From NCBI GenBank assembly GCA_017309115.1, contig JAFLEF010000027.1:32885-96884 (forward strand): a stretch of 64,000 bases of DNA, in the 5' to 3' direction. The notes under the pieces were generated by a model. That model did not search any database and had not been told where the DNA came from. It saw nothing but the letters and a program-made list of their open reading frames with translations. Below, in pieces: positions 43,541 to 53,520 of the stretch (its first letter is position 1; the number at the start of each line of letters is the position of its first letter). The translations under genes and the position numbers were made by a program. The stretch is from Verrucomicrobiota bacterium. GTDB taxonomy: Bacteria; Verrucomicrobiota; Verrucomicrobiia; Limisphaerales; UBA9464.

Positions 43541-44746
43541 ATGAGTTCCAACGAAACCGGATCTTCCCGGGAAGCTCTGCGCGTGCTGCAACTCAACACG
43601 CTGCTCACGGGTGGGGGCACGGATGACCAATGCGTCAAGTTGGCGGCGGGATTGCATCAAGCCGGAGTCAATGTGGCCTTGGCCGGGCCGTCGGGTCGGG
43701 AGTTTTCATCCGTGGTCCAGAACTTGGGAGTGCCGCTGGAAGACACCGGCGCCGAAGGATTCATCAAATTACGGTACATATCCGTGGTGGCGGGGATCAT
43801 CCGGCGTCGCCGTATCCAAGTGGTCCATGGCCATCATGGACGCGATTACTGGCCGACAATTCTAGCAGCGCTGATGTCTGGGCAAAGGCCTCGGATCGTC
43901 CTGACGCGGCATCTGGCCAAGAGCCCGGGATCCTGGCCAGGTCGTTGGTTGATTCTGAGTCTGTGCGATGCGCTGGTGGCGTGCTCGCAATTCGTCGCCA
44001 AAGTGCTGCGCGAGGGCGATGCAGACCCGAATTCGCCGGAGGAAGAGCGTCATTGGCGACCGCCCATGCGCGGCAATCAGCGCAAGATTCGGGTGATTTA
44101 CGGTGGCTTTCAGTTGGAGCGATTTCAGCCAATGGACTTGGATCATCCTGCCGTGGCGGCGATGCGTTCGAGTTGGGGAGTGAAACCGGGTGAGTTCGTG
44201 TTCGGGGTCGTGGGGGGATTCATGCTGCCCCGGGGAAAGGGTCAGCGGGAATTTTTGGCGGCGGCGGCGCTGATCCGCGAGCGCGTTCCCCAGGCGCGGT
44301 TCCTGATCCTGGGTCGGGGTGACATGCGCGAACTGCTGGAACAGGACATTGTCCGACTGGGCTTGCCGGGAGTCGCGCGACTGCCGGGATATTGTACGGA
44401 CATGCCCGCGGCGATGAATGCGCTGGATTGCATGGTGCACCCGCAGATTGGTACCGAAGCCATGCCAGGCGTGGTCGTCGAGGCGCATGCCTGTGGGCGT
44501 CCGGTGGTGGCTTCGGCATTGGACGGTATTCCCGAGGCTTTCGCTATGGGTGGACTGGGCGAGTTGGTGCCCTCGGAGAACGTTCCTGCCCTGGCGGCCG
44601 CAATGGAGCGGGTGGCGCTTGGTCCGGCTCTAAACTTGGAGGAGCGACGACGAGTCCACGATCGCGTAGCGTCCCGAATGTCCCTGGAGCGTTACGCCCA
44701 AGAAACCCTCGCGCTTTATCAGGAACTGCTTGTTCAATCGCGGTGA
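43541..44746 (+). CDS. Glycosyltransferase family 4 protein
   Basis: 401 aa from ATG 43541 (MSSNETGSSREALRVLQLNTLLTGGGTDDQ); upstream in-frame sequence is unrelated. GT-B fold: the N-terminal domain has the glycine-rich acceptor loop (LLTGGGTDDQCVKLAAGL) and VVHGHHGRDYWP. The C-terminal domain shows FVFGVVGGFMLPRGKGQREFL, RFLILGRGDMRELLEQ, YCTDMPAAMNALDCMVHP and the E-x7-E motif region EAMPGVVVEAHACGRPVVAS. It is a retaining transferase using nucleotide sugars, probably in surface glycan assembly with the adjacent deacetylase and GT2. Confidence 0.93.
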   Translation: MSSNETGSSREALRVLQLNTLLTGGGTDDQCVKLAAGLHQAGVNVALAGPSGREFSSVVQNLGVPLEDTGAEGFIKLRYISVVAGIIRRRRIQVVHGHHGRDYWPTILAALMSGQRPRIVLTRHLAKSPGSWPGRWLILSLCDALVACSQFVAKVLREGDADPNSPEEERHWRPPMRGNQRKIRVIYGGFQLERFQPMDLDHPAVAAMRSSWGVKPGEFVFGVVGGFMLPRGKGQREFLAAAALIRERVPQARFLILGRGDMRELLEQDIVRLGLPGVARLPGYCTDMPAAMNALDCMVHPQIGTEAMPGVVVEAHACGRPVVASALDGIPEAFAMGGLGELVPSENVPALAAAMERVALGPALNLEERRRVHDRVASRMSLERYAQETLALYQELLVQSR

Positions 44747-44832
44747 GCCCATTGCCCGCGGCTGAAGATTGTTTCCGGGACGGTTCGTCTTCAGTGTCCG
44801 TGGCGTCGCTAGGTCGCCTGCTGCTGGCCACA

Positions 44833-45636
44833 ATGACTGACCCGCTTTTCTCCGATGGTCATGAGCCGTTGCCTCCCGAGTTTCCGGGGGTGTTTTCTCG
44901 TTTGGCTCCTTTCTCGGGGTGGCTGGAGCGGGGCGGTGGGGCGCTGATGTATCACAAGCTCGGTCCGCGCCCGGCGGGAGTTCGCCTCAAGGGTCTGTAC
45001 GTCAGCGTCAGTCTGTTTCAGAAGCAGTTGGGCGATTTGCGGTCGGCGGGTTATCGGTCCGCAGACCTAGCCGAATTGACGCAAGCAGTCCCGGGGGAAA
45101 GGCGGATCGCGCTCACCTTTGACGACGGCTTTGAGAATGTCCTACGGAATGGTCTCGATCCCCTGCGCACCCATGGACTCCGCGCCATTCAGTTTCTGGT
45201 ACCAGGGTTGGTGGGCCGGACCAATGAATGGGAGCAACGCGAAGGCGAGGCGACCGAACGACTGATGGACTGGAATCAGATCCGGGAGTGGCTGGCGGCG
45301 GGGCACGACGTGGGTGCGCATACCTGCACGCATCCACGGTTGAGTCGGATTCCCCGGGATCAGGCCCGGGAGGAAATTTTTGGCAGTAAGGCTCGTTTGG
45401 AGGATGCCTTGGGTCGGCCCATCCGGCATTTCTGTTATCCGTTCGGGGATTGGAATCCGGCGGTGCGGGATCTCGTTCAGGAGGCGGGGTTCGTGACGGC
45501 CTGCACCACCGAGGCGGGGATGAATCGACCGGGAGGAGATGTCTTTCGACTGCGGCGGCTCACAGCGCGGTATGTTTCTCTAAACTGGCGGAACGTGGGG
45601 AGGATCCTGCGCCAGTGGGTGTCAGGTCGCGGGTGA
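44833..45636 (+). CDS. Polysaccharide deacetylase (NodB-like, CE4)
   Basis: 267 aa from ATG 44833. Conserved CE4 motifs: motif 1 TFDDGFENVL (catalytic base and metal Asp), motif 2 HTCTHPRLS (HxxxH, metal His pair) and motif 3 RHFCYPFGDWNPAV. No signal peptide, so it may act in the cytoplasm on glycan intermediates or be exported otherwise. CE4 enzymes remove N- or O-acetyl groups from chitin-like, peptidoglycan or exopolysaccharide chains. It is 86 bp after the GT4 gene on the same strand, which points to joint work on a surface polysaccharide. Confidence 0.92.
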   Translation: MTDPLFSDGHEPLPPEFPGVFSRLAPFSGWLERGGGALMYHKLGPRPAGVRLKGLYVSVSLFQKQLGDLRSAGYRSADLAELTQAVPGERRIALTFDDGFENVLRNGLDPLRTHGLRAIQFLVPGLVGRTNEWEQREGEATERLMDWNQIREWLAAGHDVGAHTCTHPRLSRIPRDQAREEIFGSKARLEDALGRPIRHFCYPFGDWNPAVRDLVQEAGFVTACTTEAGMNRPGGDVFRLRRLTARYVSLNWRNVGRILRQWVSGRG

Positions 45637-45719
45637 AGCGAGGGGCGGGGGGCGAGGAGGAATGGGCGGCTTTGAATTTTCCACCGAGCGATTCGTCGGC
45701 TGACTGTTCCTGTTCCTCC

Positions 45720-46598
45720 ATGAAATTGTCCCGGTTGTTCCGTTGGGGAGCCCTGCTGACGCTGGCTTCCGTTCTGCACGTCCTCCAAGCCGCGCCTATT
45801 CCTGCGGAATACCGTATTGGCGGGTTCGCCGCGGGATGCCAGGCCTACACGTTCAATCGTTTCACCGCTTTCGAGGCGATCGAGAAGACCGAAGCCGCGG
45901 GCGGCAAGGTGATCGAGTTTTATCCGGGACAGCCGCTGAGTCCGGAGGAGCGAAACGTCAAGGTCAGTCACGACATGGGCGCCGGCGCCTTGCAGAAGCT
46001 CCAGGACAAGTTGGCCAAGCACGGCATCAAGGCGGTGAACTATGGGGTGGTGACCATTCCCAAGGAGGCTGCGGCGGCCCGGCAGCTCTTTGAGTTCGCC
46101 AAGAAGATGGGGTTGTACGCCATCACGACGGAATCGGTGGATGCGATGGACACCTTTGAGCCGTTGGTGCGCGAGTACGACATTTGCGTGGCCTTCCACA
46201 ACCACGCCCGCAACCCGGGGAATCCGAACTACAAAGTTTGGGATCCGGAATGGGTGCGGGATCAGGTGAAGAACCGGGACCGTCGGATTGGGGCGTGTGC
46301 GGACATTGGCCATTGGCAGACAAGTGGGATCAAGGCTGTGGACGGATTGAAGATTTTGGAGGGTCGGGTGATTTCGTTGCACGCCAAGGAACGGGCCCAG
46401 CTGGGGCCGGGCCAACACGATCTGGTTTTTGGGGCGGGAGCGACGGACATGGCGGGGGTTTTGGCGGAGCTGCGGCGGCAGAAATTTGCCGGAAACATCA
46501 GCGTTGAGTATGAATTCAACTGGGATCATTCGGTGCCCGACGTGGCCCAATGCATCGGATTTATTCGCGGATGGAGCGCCGCGAACGGGCCCCAATAG
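45720..46598 (+). CDS. Secreted sugar-phosphate isomerase/epimerase-like TIM-barrel protein
   Basis: 292 aa from ATG 45720 with a signal peptide MKLSRLFRWGALLTLASVLHVLQAAP. The mature region is a xylose-isomerase-like TIM barrel: GCQAYTFNRFTAFEAIEKTEAAGGKVIEFYPG, KAVNYGVVTIPKEAAAARQLFEFAKKMGL, VAFHNHARNPGNPNYKVWDPEWV, IGACADIGHWQTSGIKAVDGLKIL, VISLHAKE, and ISVEYEFNWDHSVPDVAQCIGF. The metal-ligand Glu/Asp/His positions are conserved. The export signal is common for this family in PVC bacteria; the substrate is unknown. Confidence 0.88.
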   Translation: MKLSRLFRWGALLTLASVLHVLQAAPIPAEYRIGGFAAGCQAYTFNRFTAFEAIEKTEAAGGKVIEFYPGQPLSPEERNVKVSHDMGAGALQKLQDKLAKHGIKAVNYGVVTIPKEAAAARQLFEFAKKMGLYAITTESVDAMDTFEPLVREYDICVAFHNHARNPGNPNYKVWDPEWVRDQVKNRDRRIGACADIGHWQTSGIKAVDGLKILEGRVISLHAKERAQLGPGQHDLVFGAGATDMAGVLAELRRQKFAGNISVEYEFNWDHSVPDVAQCIGFIRGWSAANGPQ

Positions 46599-46630
46599 CC
46601 CGCAGTGGGGGAGCCGAGCTCCACGGACAC

Positions 46631-46663
46631 GCGGCCGGATTCTTGAACAAAGCATCCGGCCGC
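46631..46663 (+). terminator. Stem-loop after the TIM-barrel gene
   Basis: Perfect 10-bp stem GCGGCCGGAT / ATCCGGCCGC (46631-46640 and 46654-46663) with a 13-nt loop, 33 bp after the stop codon. The downstream T-tract is weak (GCTGTCTTG), so termination efficiency is uncertain. Confidence 0.55.
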
Positions 46664-46678
46664 GCTGTCTTGACTGAC

Positions 46679-47242
46679 ATGATGTCAACCAGAGCCAGAC
46701 TTGGAATCGCCGTGGCCGGAGGGTTGGCTGCGATCCTCGCGGCGGCCTGGTATCGGGGCACTGATCCGATGATCGCTCCCGCCGCCGATCCGACGGCCAG
46801 TCGGTTGCCCACCGGGGAAGTCCGGACGCCGACGCTGACGCTGTGGCCGGAAGCGCCCACTCACTTCAGTTACGATCGATTCGCTTGGCGCGCCCTACTG
46901 CCGGTCCCGGTTGTGCCGGCCGTGCCAGAGCCGGTTGCTGATTCCGACGGTGTGGAGTTGGCGAACGGACCGGAGCCGGTCTCGGAGGAAGCGGCGGAAA
47001 TGACCGGGGTTGATCCCGGGTTTCGGGGTAGCGAAGTAATGACGGAGTGGGTCCAAACGGACCGGAACCGGGGGTATCGGGGGCCTTGGCACCACTTTTT
47101 GGAAAATTGGGTGGATCCGCTGGTGGTGGAGTCGGACGGCATCAGTTTTTACGATCCCAGCGAGTATCCGGTTAAATCCCTCTTGCCGGTGAAACTCCCG
47201 AAGGCCTACGGCTTTGGGGTAAAGTTTAGGGCCTCATTTTGA
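46679..47242 (+). CDS. Hypothetical exported protein
   Basis: 187 aa from ATG 46679 (ATG 46682 is also in frame). The N-terminus ARLGIAVAGGLAAILAAAWY is a signal peptide or membrane anchor. The middle is Pro/Glu/Ala-rich and low-complexity (PVPVVPAVPEPVADS, EPVSEEAAEMTG), and the C-terminal third (WHHFLENWVDPLVVESDGI, YGFGVKFRASF) ends in Phe. I do not recognise a family. Codon use resembles neighbouring genes, which supports it as a real gene. It lies between the stem-loop and the gap promoter region, so it may be monocistronic. Confidence 0.65.
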   Translation: MMSTRARLGIAVAGGLAAILAAAWYRGTDPMIAPAADPTASRLPTGEVRTPTLTLWPEAPTHFSYDRFAWRALLPVPVVPAVPEPVADSDGVELANGPEPVSEEAAEMTGVDPGFRGSEVMTEWVQTDRNRGYRGPWHHFLENWVDPLVVESDGISFYDPSEYPVKSLLPVKLPKAYGFGVKFRASF

Positions 47243-47318
47243 GGGGAGCGGTGGGGTGGAGGGGCCGGCCAAGGCGGGTGCGACCGGTAGAAGGAGACGG
47301 GCCCAGGCACCCTTTTGA

Positions 47319-48464
<1,146 letters not shown>

Positions 48465-48484
48465 GCAGGCGCCGAGTTTTGAGG

Positions 48485-48516
48485 GGCGGACAGGAGTTTT
48501 CCTGTCCGCCTTTTTT
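48485..48516 (+). terminator. Intrinsic terminator of gapA
   Basis: Perfect 11-bp stem GGCGGACAGGA (48485-48495) / TCCTGTCCGCC (48500-48510), 4-nt loop, then six Ts at 48511-48516. It is 20 bp after the gapA stop and 56 bp before folA. Confidence 0.93.
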
Positions 48517-48572
48517 GCTTTGGGCAGCCGGAGAAATTGCATTGGGCAACTTTGGATAAATCTCTCAGGCTG

Positions 48573-49061
48573 ATGCCGGTGAAGGCGTTCAAAGCCATTG
48601 CAGCCATGTCGGAGAACCGGGTCATCGGAGCGGCGGGCCGGATTCCGTGGCATCTGCCGGAGGACTTCCGGTGGTTCAAGCAAACGACGCTGGGCCATAT
48701 CCTGGTCATGGGCCGGAAGACGTTTGAGTCGATTGGTCGGCCGTTACCGGGGCGGCAAACGCTGATTTTGAGTCGGCAGGGATTCTCGGCCCCGGGAACG
48801 GCCACCGTGACGGATCTGGCGGCACTCGAGGCCTGGGTGGCGAATGATCCGCGGGAGGTTTTCGTCGCGGGTGGGGCGGAGATTTATTCGCTCCTGTTAC
48901 CCCGTTGCTCAGACCTCTTTCTCACCCGGGTGAAGCGGACGGTCTCCGGCGACGCCTTGTTCCCCTCGTTCGAGGCGGACTTCGTGCTACTGGGCAAGGT
49001 GCTCGAGAATGACGATTTTACAGTGGAACATTACCAGCATCGGAATCGATTGCTGGTCTGA
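48573..49061 (+). CDS. folA: Dihydrofolate reductase
   Basis: 162 aa from ATG 48573 (MPVKAFKAIAAMSENRVIGAAG); an upstream TTG in frame would reach into the terminator region. Active-site motifs: GRIPWHLPEDFRWFKQTT (catalytic acidic residue in PEDF), LVMGRKTFESIGRPLPGRQTLILSRQ for NADPH binding, and VFVAGGAEIYSLLLP. Reduces dihydrofolate to tetrahydrofolate. With folP and folE2 it is one of three folate genes in the window, all in different transcription units. Confidence 0.95.
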   Translation: MPVKAFKAIAAMSENRVIGAAGRIPWHLPEDFRWFKQTTLGHILVMGRKTFESIGRPLPGRQTLILSRQGFSAPGTATVTDLAALEAWVANDPREVFVAGGAEIYSLLLPRCSDLFLTRVKRTVSGDALFPSFEADFVLLGKVLENDDFTVEHYQHRNRLLV

Positions 49062-49067
49062 ACCTCC

Positions 49068-50138
49068 ATGAAAACCGGAAGCGCGTGGCTGATTGCCGGA
49101 GTTTGGGGAATTTCGATGACGCTGGAGGCGGGTCCGGCCCGGTTATGGACAAATCCAGGTTGGTCGGAATTCGCGGAGACCCCGGGAACCCGACCCGGAG
49201 AAGTGGTATTGACCTCGCCCGTTTGGGACGCGGGCCAAGCCTGGAACAAAGTGGTGGCGTCCTGGAATGCGGCGCCGTCGGTCGCCCTCCAGGTGGAGGT
49301 ACGTCCGGTCCCGCCCGAGGATTCCCGCTTTTATTCCTTCGGGACTTGGACCGCTCGGCCGGATTCGGACTCACCGCGCACCAGCCTCAACAACCAGAAG
49401 GATGCGGTGGCCAGCATGCACACTGACACTCTGGTGCTAAAGGAGCCGGCAACCCGCTTTCAGGTTCGCGTGACGGTGAAGGGAGCTCGCCGGGACGTGA
49501 AGGCAGTGTATCTGGCGTTTACCGACACCACGGTGCCGGCGGAGACGTCCGAAGTTCGGTCAGCATGGGCTTGGGATTTGGGAGTGCCGATCCGCAGTCA
49601 GGCGGAGTTTCCCGAAGGCGTGGACAAGTGGTGCAGTCCGACCAGTACCTCGATGCTGTTGGCGTACTGGGCGGAACAACGGAAGCGACCGGATTGGGAC
49701 CAACCGGTCCAGGACACGGCGGCGGGTGTGTTTGATCCAGGCTGGGGCGGAACCGGGAACTGGCCGTTCAACATGGCCTTTGCGGGAAGTCACGACGGAC
49801 TTCGGGCATGCGTCAGCCGGTTGGGTGGAATGGCTGATTTGGAGCGGTGGATCCTCTCAGGCGCGCCGGCGGCGGTCTCCGTGAGTTATGCGCTGTTGAA
49901 GGGCAAGCCGGCGGCGGAGTCGGGTGACGGTCATTTGGTGGTGGTCCGTGGGTTCACGCCGGAAGGGGATGTAATCGTCAACGACCCCGGTGTTCGGCGG
50001 GAGCGAGTGCGTCGGGTGTTTCCGCGGGCGGACTTTATCCGGGCCTGGAATTACTCGGATCGAACCGCTTACCTAGTTTGGCCGGAGGACCATCTTGTGC
50101 CGGTAGGATCTGTGTTTCCCCCTCGGTTCGGACCGTGA
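49068..50138 (+). CDS. Secreted C39-like papain-fold peptidase
   Basis: 356 aa with a signal peptide (to about residue 22). The N-terminal half is a beta-rich domain (about 25-160, with SPVWDAGQAWNKVVASWNA). The C-terminal half is a Peptidase_C39_2-type domain: catalytic Cys in VDKWCSPTSTSMLLAYW, catalytic His in GDGHLVVVRGFTPEGDVIVNDPGV and the following Asp. Bacterial C39_2 proteins of this architecture are exported; the substrate is unknown. It starts 6 bp after folA. It converges with the symporter gene, and the two stop codons lie inside the short palindrome GTGACTGGAGTCAC (50135-50148). Confidence 0.85.
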   Translation: MKTGSAWLIAGVWGISMTLEAGPARLWTNPGWSEFAETPGTRPGEVVLTSPVWDAGQAWNKVVASWNAAPSVALQVEVRPVPPEDSRFYSFGTWTARPDSDSPRTSLNNQKDAVASMHTDTLVLKEPATRFQVRVTVKGARRDVKAVYLAFTDTTVPAETSEVRSAWAWDLGVPIRSQAEFPEGVDKWCSPTSTSMLLAYWAEQRKRPDWDQPVQDTAAGVFDPGWGGTGNWPFNMAFAGSHDGLRACVSRLGGMADLERWILSGAPAAVSVSYALLKGKPAAESGDGHLVVVRGFTPEGDVIVNDPGVRRERVRRVFPRADFIRAWNYSDRTAYLVWPEDHLVPVGSVFPPRFGP

Positions 50139-50144
50139 CTGGAG

Positions 50145-51464
50145 TCACTGGCTCCGCTGTTCGGATTCATCCACGATCACCGCGGTGACCACATCGGCGG
50201 CGACGTTGAGGGTCGTGCGGGCCATGTCGAGCAGGCGGTCGACACCGAGGATCAGTCCGATGCCTTCGGCCGGAATCTGGAAGTTGGCGAGCAGGCCAAT
50301 GATCAGAGGCAGCGAGGCTCCGGGAATGCCCGCGACAGCCACCGCGCTGAGAACCGTGAGGAGGAGCAGAATGATCTGTTGCGAGAGGCTGAGATCGACT
50401 CCGTAAACTTGGGCGATGAACAGCACCACACAGCCTTCGTAGAGGGCGGTTCCGCTCATGTTCATGGTGGCTCCCAGCGGCAGGACGAATCCCGCGACCG
50501 GCGCGGAAACTTTGAGTCGTTCCTGGGTGACTTGGAGCGAGGTGGGCAGGGTAGCGTTGCTGGAACTGGTGGAGAACGCGGTGAATAGAATGGTGCGGAT
50601 CGCCCGGAAAAACTCGACCGGGGAGCGGGAGGACAAAAATCGCAACAACAATGACATAGTGCCGAAGCAGTGAATCGCCATCACCACCAGCACCGAGACG
50701 GTGAACCACAGGAGCGGGATTAGGAATTGCAGACCCAGATTGATAACCGTGCTGAGCAGCATGGCCGCGACCGCCACAGGCGCGAGCTGTAGCGCCCAGC
50801 CAACGATTCGAGTCATGAGACCGGACAACAATTCCAGCAGTTGCTGCAGCGACTGGCGTTGGGCCTCCGGTAGGGTGGTGCCCGCAGCACCAATTAACAG
50901 GGCGAAGAGGATCAGAGGCAGAACATCACCGATTCGGGTGGTTGTGTCCCCGACCACCGCGCGAAGCATGTTCGCGGGAAGAAACGTGTCGACCAGCCAG
51001 GGTAGTGGCCGTTGGGTGGGACCGGCGGTGACTTCGGCGGAACGACTCTCCTGTTTCTGGACCTCTCCCTTGAACTGGGCCTGGATCTTCTCCCGGGTTT
51101 CCGGTTCCAGACGGGTGCCGGGTTTGACCCCGTTCATGACCAGCAGTCCGAGGCCGACGCCAATGGCCATGTTGAGGCCGAACAACGCGAAGGTTCGGCC
51201 GGCCATCGGCCCCAGCCGATCCAGCCGACCCAGCTGTACCACCCCCAAAGCGAGGGAGGCAAACACCAGGGGCACGACAACCAGGAACAAGAGGCGGAGA
51301 AAAATGCGGCCCAGCGGATCCAGCAGCTGAATCGAGGTTTGTTTGGCCAAACTCTCCAGACCGTTGACATGGGGAAAAAGCAACCGCAGCAGGGCGCCCA
51401 GGGTCACGCCGACGATCATGCCGAGGAAGATGCGATTCGCGAGACGGTCAGCGGGGGTGGACAT
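50145..51464 (-). CDS. Dicarboxylate/amino acid:cation (Na+/H+) symporter, DAACS family
   Basis: 439 aa, multi-span membrane protein. Family signatures: LLDPLGRIFLRLLFLVVVPLVFASLALGV in the N-terminal half, the Ser-rich hairpin TAFSTSSSNATLPTSLQV, the NMDGT-type motif GATMNMSGTALYEG (Asp replaced by Ser), and DRLLDMARTTLNVAADVVTAVIVD near the C-terminus. It imports glutamate/aspartate or C4-dicarboxylates with Na+ or H+. The Asp-to-Ser change in NMDGT touches an ion-coupling site, so coupling may differ. A ~55-residue loop between helices 3 and 4 is extra-long. Confidence 0.92.
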   Translation of the reverse strand: MSTPADRLANRIFLGMIVGVTLGALLRLLFPHVNGLESLAKQTSIQLLDPLGRIFLRLLFLVVVPLVFASLALGVVQLGRLDRLGPMAGRTFALFGLNMAIGVGLGLLVMNGVKPGTRLEPETREKIQAQFKGEVQKQESRSAEVTAGPTQRPLPWLVDTFLPANMLRAVVGDTTTRIGDVLPLILFALLIGAAGTTLPEAQRQSLQQLLELLSGLMTRIVGWALQLAPVAVAAMLLSTVINLGLQFLIPLLWFTVSVLVVMAIHCFGTMSLLLRFLSSRSPVEFFRAIRTILFTAFSTSSSNATLPTSLQVTQERLKVSAPVAGFVLPLGATMNMSGTALYEGCVVLFIAQVYGVDLSLSQQIILLLLTVLSAVAVAGIPGASLPLIIGLLANFQIPAEGIGLILGVDRLLDMARTTLNVAADVVTAVIVDESEQRSQ

Positions 51465-51563
51465 GAGACTCGTGCCAGCGGGAGAATCCCTGAGTTGCGG
51501 CCAAAAGCAGAAGCAGAATTTGTAGGATTAACGTTCTGCCACCCTGAGATCGGGGAGTCGGAG

Positions 51564-52475
51564 CTACCTTGGAAGGGTTAGCTCGACCACCACCGGCCGG
51601 TGATCCGATGCCGTGCCCCAGCCGGGACTCGCATACACGTAGCTCCGTTTGGCCTGCCAATGCTTGGCCAGACTTGGGCTGAGCAGGACATAGTCGAACC
51701 GGGCGTAGCTGTCCTCCTGGGCATAGAAGTGGGTCCAAACGATGCGTTGGTTGGCCCGGGGTTTGGCCAGTTGATCGGGCAGACCTTCACCGGGGCGGGT
51801 GTCGGTTAGAGCCATTCGACCCTTGGAGCGCAGCAGGCGAAGGGGCCGACTGTCAGGGTGATCATTCAAGTCACCGCAGACGACTACCCGGGCCTGAGGA
51901 TCCTTTTGCAGAATGGCCTCCACGTGTCCCCGGAGTACCCGGGCTTCCTGCTCGCGCAGGGCGGCTTCATCCACCCGGGCGGTCGGTCGTTTGGACTTGA
52001 GATGGGTCGCCAAGACGGTGATGCGGAAGCCGGGCGTGGGCTCGACGTCTACCTCGACAATGCCCCGTCCGAGGTGAAAGCGGCGACCTTCCAACAGGAA
52101 AGTGTCGTTGCTGTGGGATCGACGCGCGATCAACGGATAACGGCTTAGGATGGCGACGAAGATGTTGGTGTCCCAACCGCCGACGAGTTCGGTGTGGGGC
52201 AGATTCCAGCCGGCTTGGCGCAGACGTTCCTGAAACTCCTGAAGGGCGGGGGGCGGGCCGATTTCTTGGACCGCCAGCAGATCTGGCCGGATGTGGAGCA
52301 CTTCCCGGGTCAGTTGTTCCCGCTCGGCGAGAGCTTTGGCCGGCCGGGTACCGGCGGATTCGAGCAAATAGTTTTGGAGGTTGTAGGTGGCGACGGTGAG
52401 GGACGCGGCCGCTTCGGCGGCCCGGGCAAGCCCCAGCGTCAGGCTGAGGGCGGAAATCCAGAACAGAAGTCTCAT
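51564..52475 (-). CDS. Secreted endonuclease/exonuclease/phosphatase-family protein
   Basis: 303 aa with a signal peptide (MRLLFWISALSLTLGLARAAEA). EEP-fold motifs in order: VATYNLQNYL, LLAVQEIGPP (metal Glu), VLATHLKSK, VVVCGDLNDHPDS (catalytic Asp/Asn), YARFDYVLLS and GTASDHRPVVVEL (catalytic Asp-His). The family includes DNase I-like nucleases and phosphodiesterases of lipids or sugars. Export suggests nutrient release or extracellular nucleic acid or phosphoester degradation. It is divergent from folE2. Confidence 0.9.
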   Translation of the reverse strand: MRLLFWISALSLTLGLARAAEAAASLTVATYNLQNYLLESAGTRPAKALAEREQLTREVLHIRPDLLAVQEIGPPPALQEFQERLRQAGWNLPHTELVGGWDTNIFVAILSRYPLIARRSHSNDTFLLEGRRFHLGRGIVEVDVEPTPGFRITVLATHLKSKRPTARVDEAALREQEARVLRGHVEAILQKDPQARVVVCGDLNDHPDSRPLRLLRSKGRMALTDTRPGEGLPDQLAKPRANQRIVWTHFYAQEDSYARFDYVLLSPSLAKHWQAKRSYVYASPGWGTASDHRPVVVELTLPR

Positions 52476-52611
52476 CGGGTCAGCGTAGCGCAGGAGAAAG
52501 GCGGTGCGCAGCCGCCAGATTTAGGGAACGACCGGAGATTTGCACTCGGGAGGGTCGATGTTAGCGTGCTCCCGTCCGGGAAATCTTCTGGAGTTCCCGG
52601 TGATCGTCGAT

Positions 52612-53433
52612 ATGAACCTGTCGTCCCCTGTTACGATTTCTCCGGCTGCCGTGTCCAAGCCTCTGACCGACAAACAAAGCGAACCCGACCACCGCCAATT
52701 GCGGATCGACAAAGTGGGTGTGCGCGGCCTGCGCTTCCCGGTTCAAGTGCGCGATAAATCGACGGATTCCGTGCAAAACACCGTGGCGATCCTCGGGCTT
52801 TTTGTGGATCTGCCCAAGGAATTCAAGGGAACCCACATGAGCCGCTTCGTGGAAGTCTTGAACGCCCATGGGAGCGTGTTTCAAGTGGCGAGTATTCCCA
52901 CGGTGTTGCGTGAAATGCAGACCCGGCTCCATGCGCAGAATGCCCATCTGGAAATGGAGTTTCCGTTCTTTCTTGTAAAGAAAGCCCCGGTTTCAGGTAA
53001 GCCTGGTGTGATGGACTACACGGTGCGGTTTGACGCCGGAATGATCGGGAAGGAGTTCGACTTCGTCCTGACTGTAAAATGCAACGTGACGACGTTGTGT
53101 CCGTGTTCGAAGGCCATTTCCAAATACGGCGCCCACAACCAGCGGGGTGAGGTCACGGTGCAGGTTCGGACCCGTGAGATCTTCTGGATCGAGGATCTGA
53201 TCAGTCTGATCGAATCCAGTGCCAGCAGCGAAATGTACTCGCTCCTTAAGCGTGAGGATGAGAAGGCGGTGACGGAGCGGGCTTATGAGAATCCCGTGTT
53301 CGTTGAGGACTTGGTTCGGAACGTGGCAGTTCGGCTGAACCAGCGTCGGGATGTGCAGTGGTACAGAGTCGAGGCGGAGAACTACGAAAGCATCCACAAC
53401 CACAACGCCTACGCCTGCATTGAAAAGGGCTGA
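52612..53433 (+). CDS. folE2: GTP cyclohydrolase FolE2
   Basis: 273 aa from ATG 52612 (ATG 52558 is an alternative). First step of folate (and possibly queuosine) synthesis: GTP to dihydroneopterin triphosphate. FolE2-type motifs: MSRFVEVLNAH, CNVTTLCPCSKAISKYGAHNQRG with the metal-binding Cys, and the C-terminal WYRVEAENYESIHNHNAYA. FolE2 can use metals other than Zn2+ and often replaces FolE1 under zinc limitation. I see no folE1 in this window. It is upstream of, and close to, the WYL regulator. Confidence 0.95.
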   Translation: MNLSSPVTISPAAVSKPLTDKQSEPDHRQLRIDKVGVRGLRFPVQVRDKSTDSVQNTVAILGLFVDLPKEFKGTHMSRFVEVLNAHGSVFQVASIPTVLREMQTRLHAQNAHLEMEFPFFLVKKAPVSGKPGVMDYTVRFDAGMIGKEFDFVLTVKCNVTTLCPCSKAISKYGAHNQRGEVTVQVRTREIFWIEDLISLIESSASSEMYSLLKREDEKAVTERAYENPVFVEDLVRNVAVRLNQRRDVQWYRVEAENYESIHNHNAYACIEKG

Positions 53434-53520
53434 GGTCCCGGCGGTACACGGATGTGCGGGTCCCGCGGTGCGGGAAGCCATTGCGACTGGCGGCGCGCTG
53501 GGTGATTCTGCCGCAGCCGT

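Noticed and set aside
45477-46688. 403-aa minus-strand ORF
   Set aside because: Antisense to the deacetylase end and the TIM-barrel gene, both well supported.
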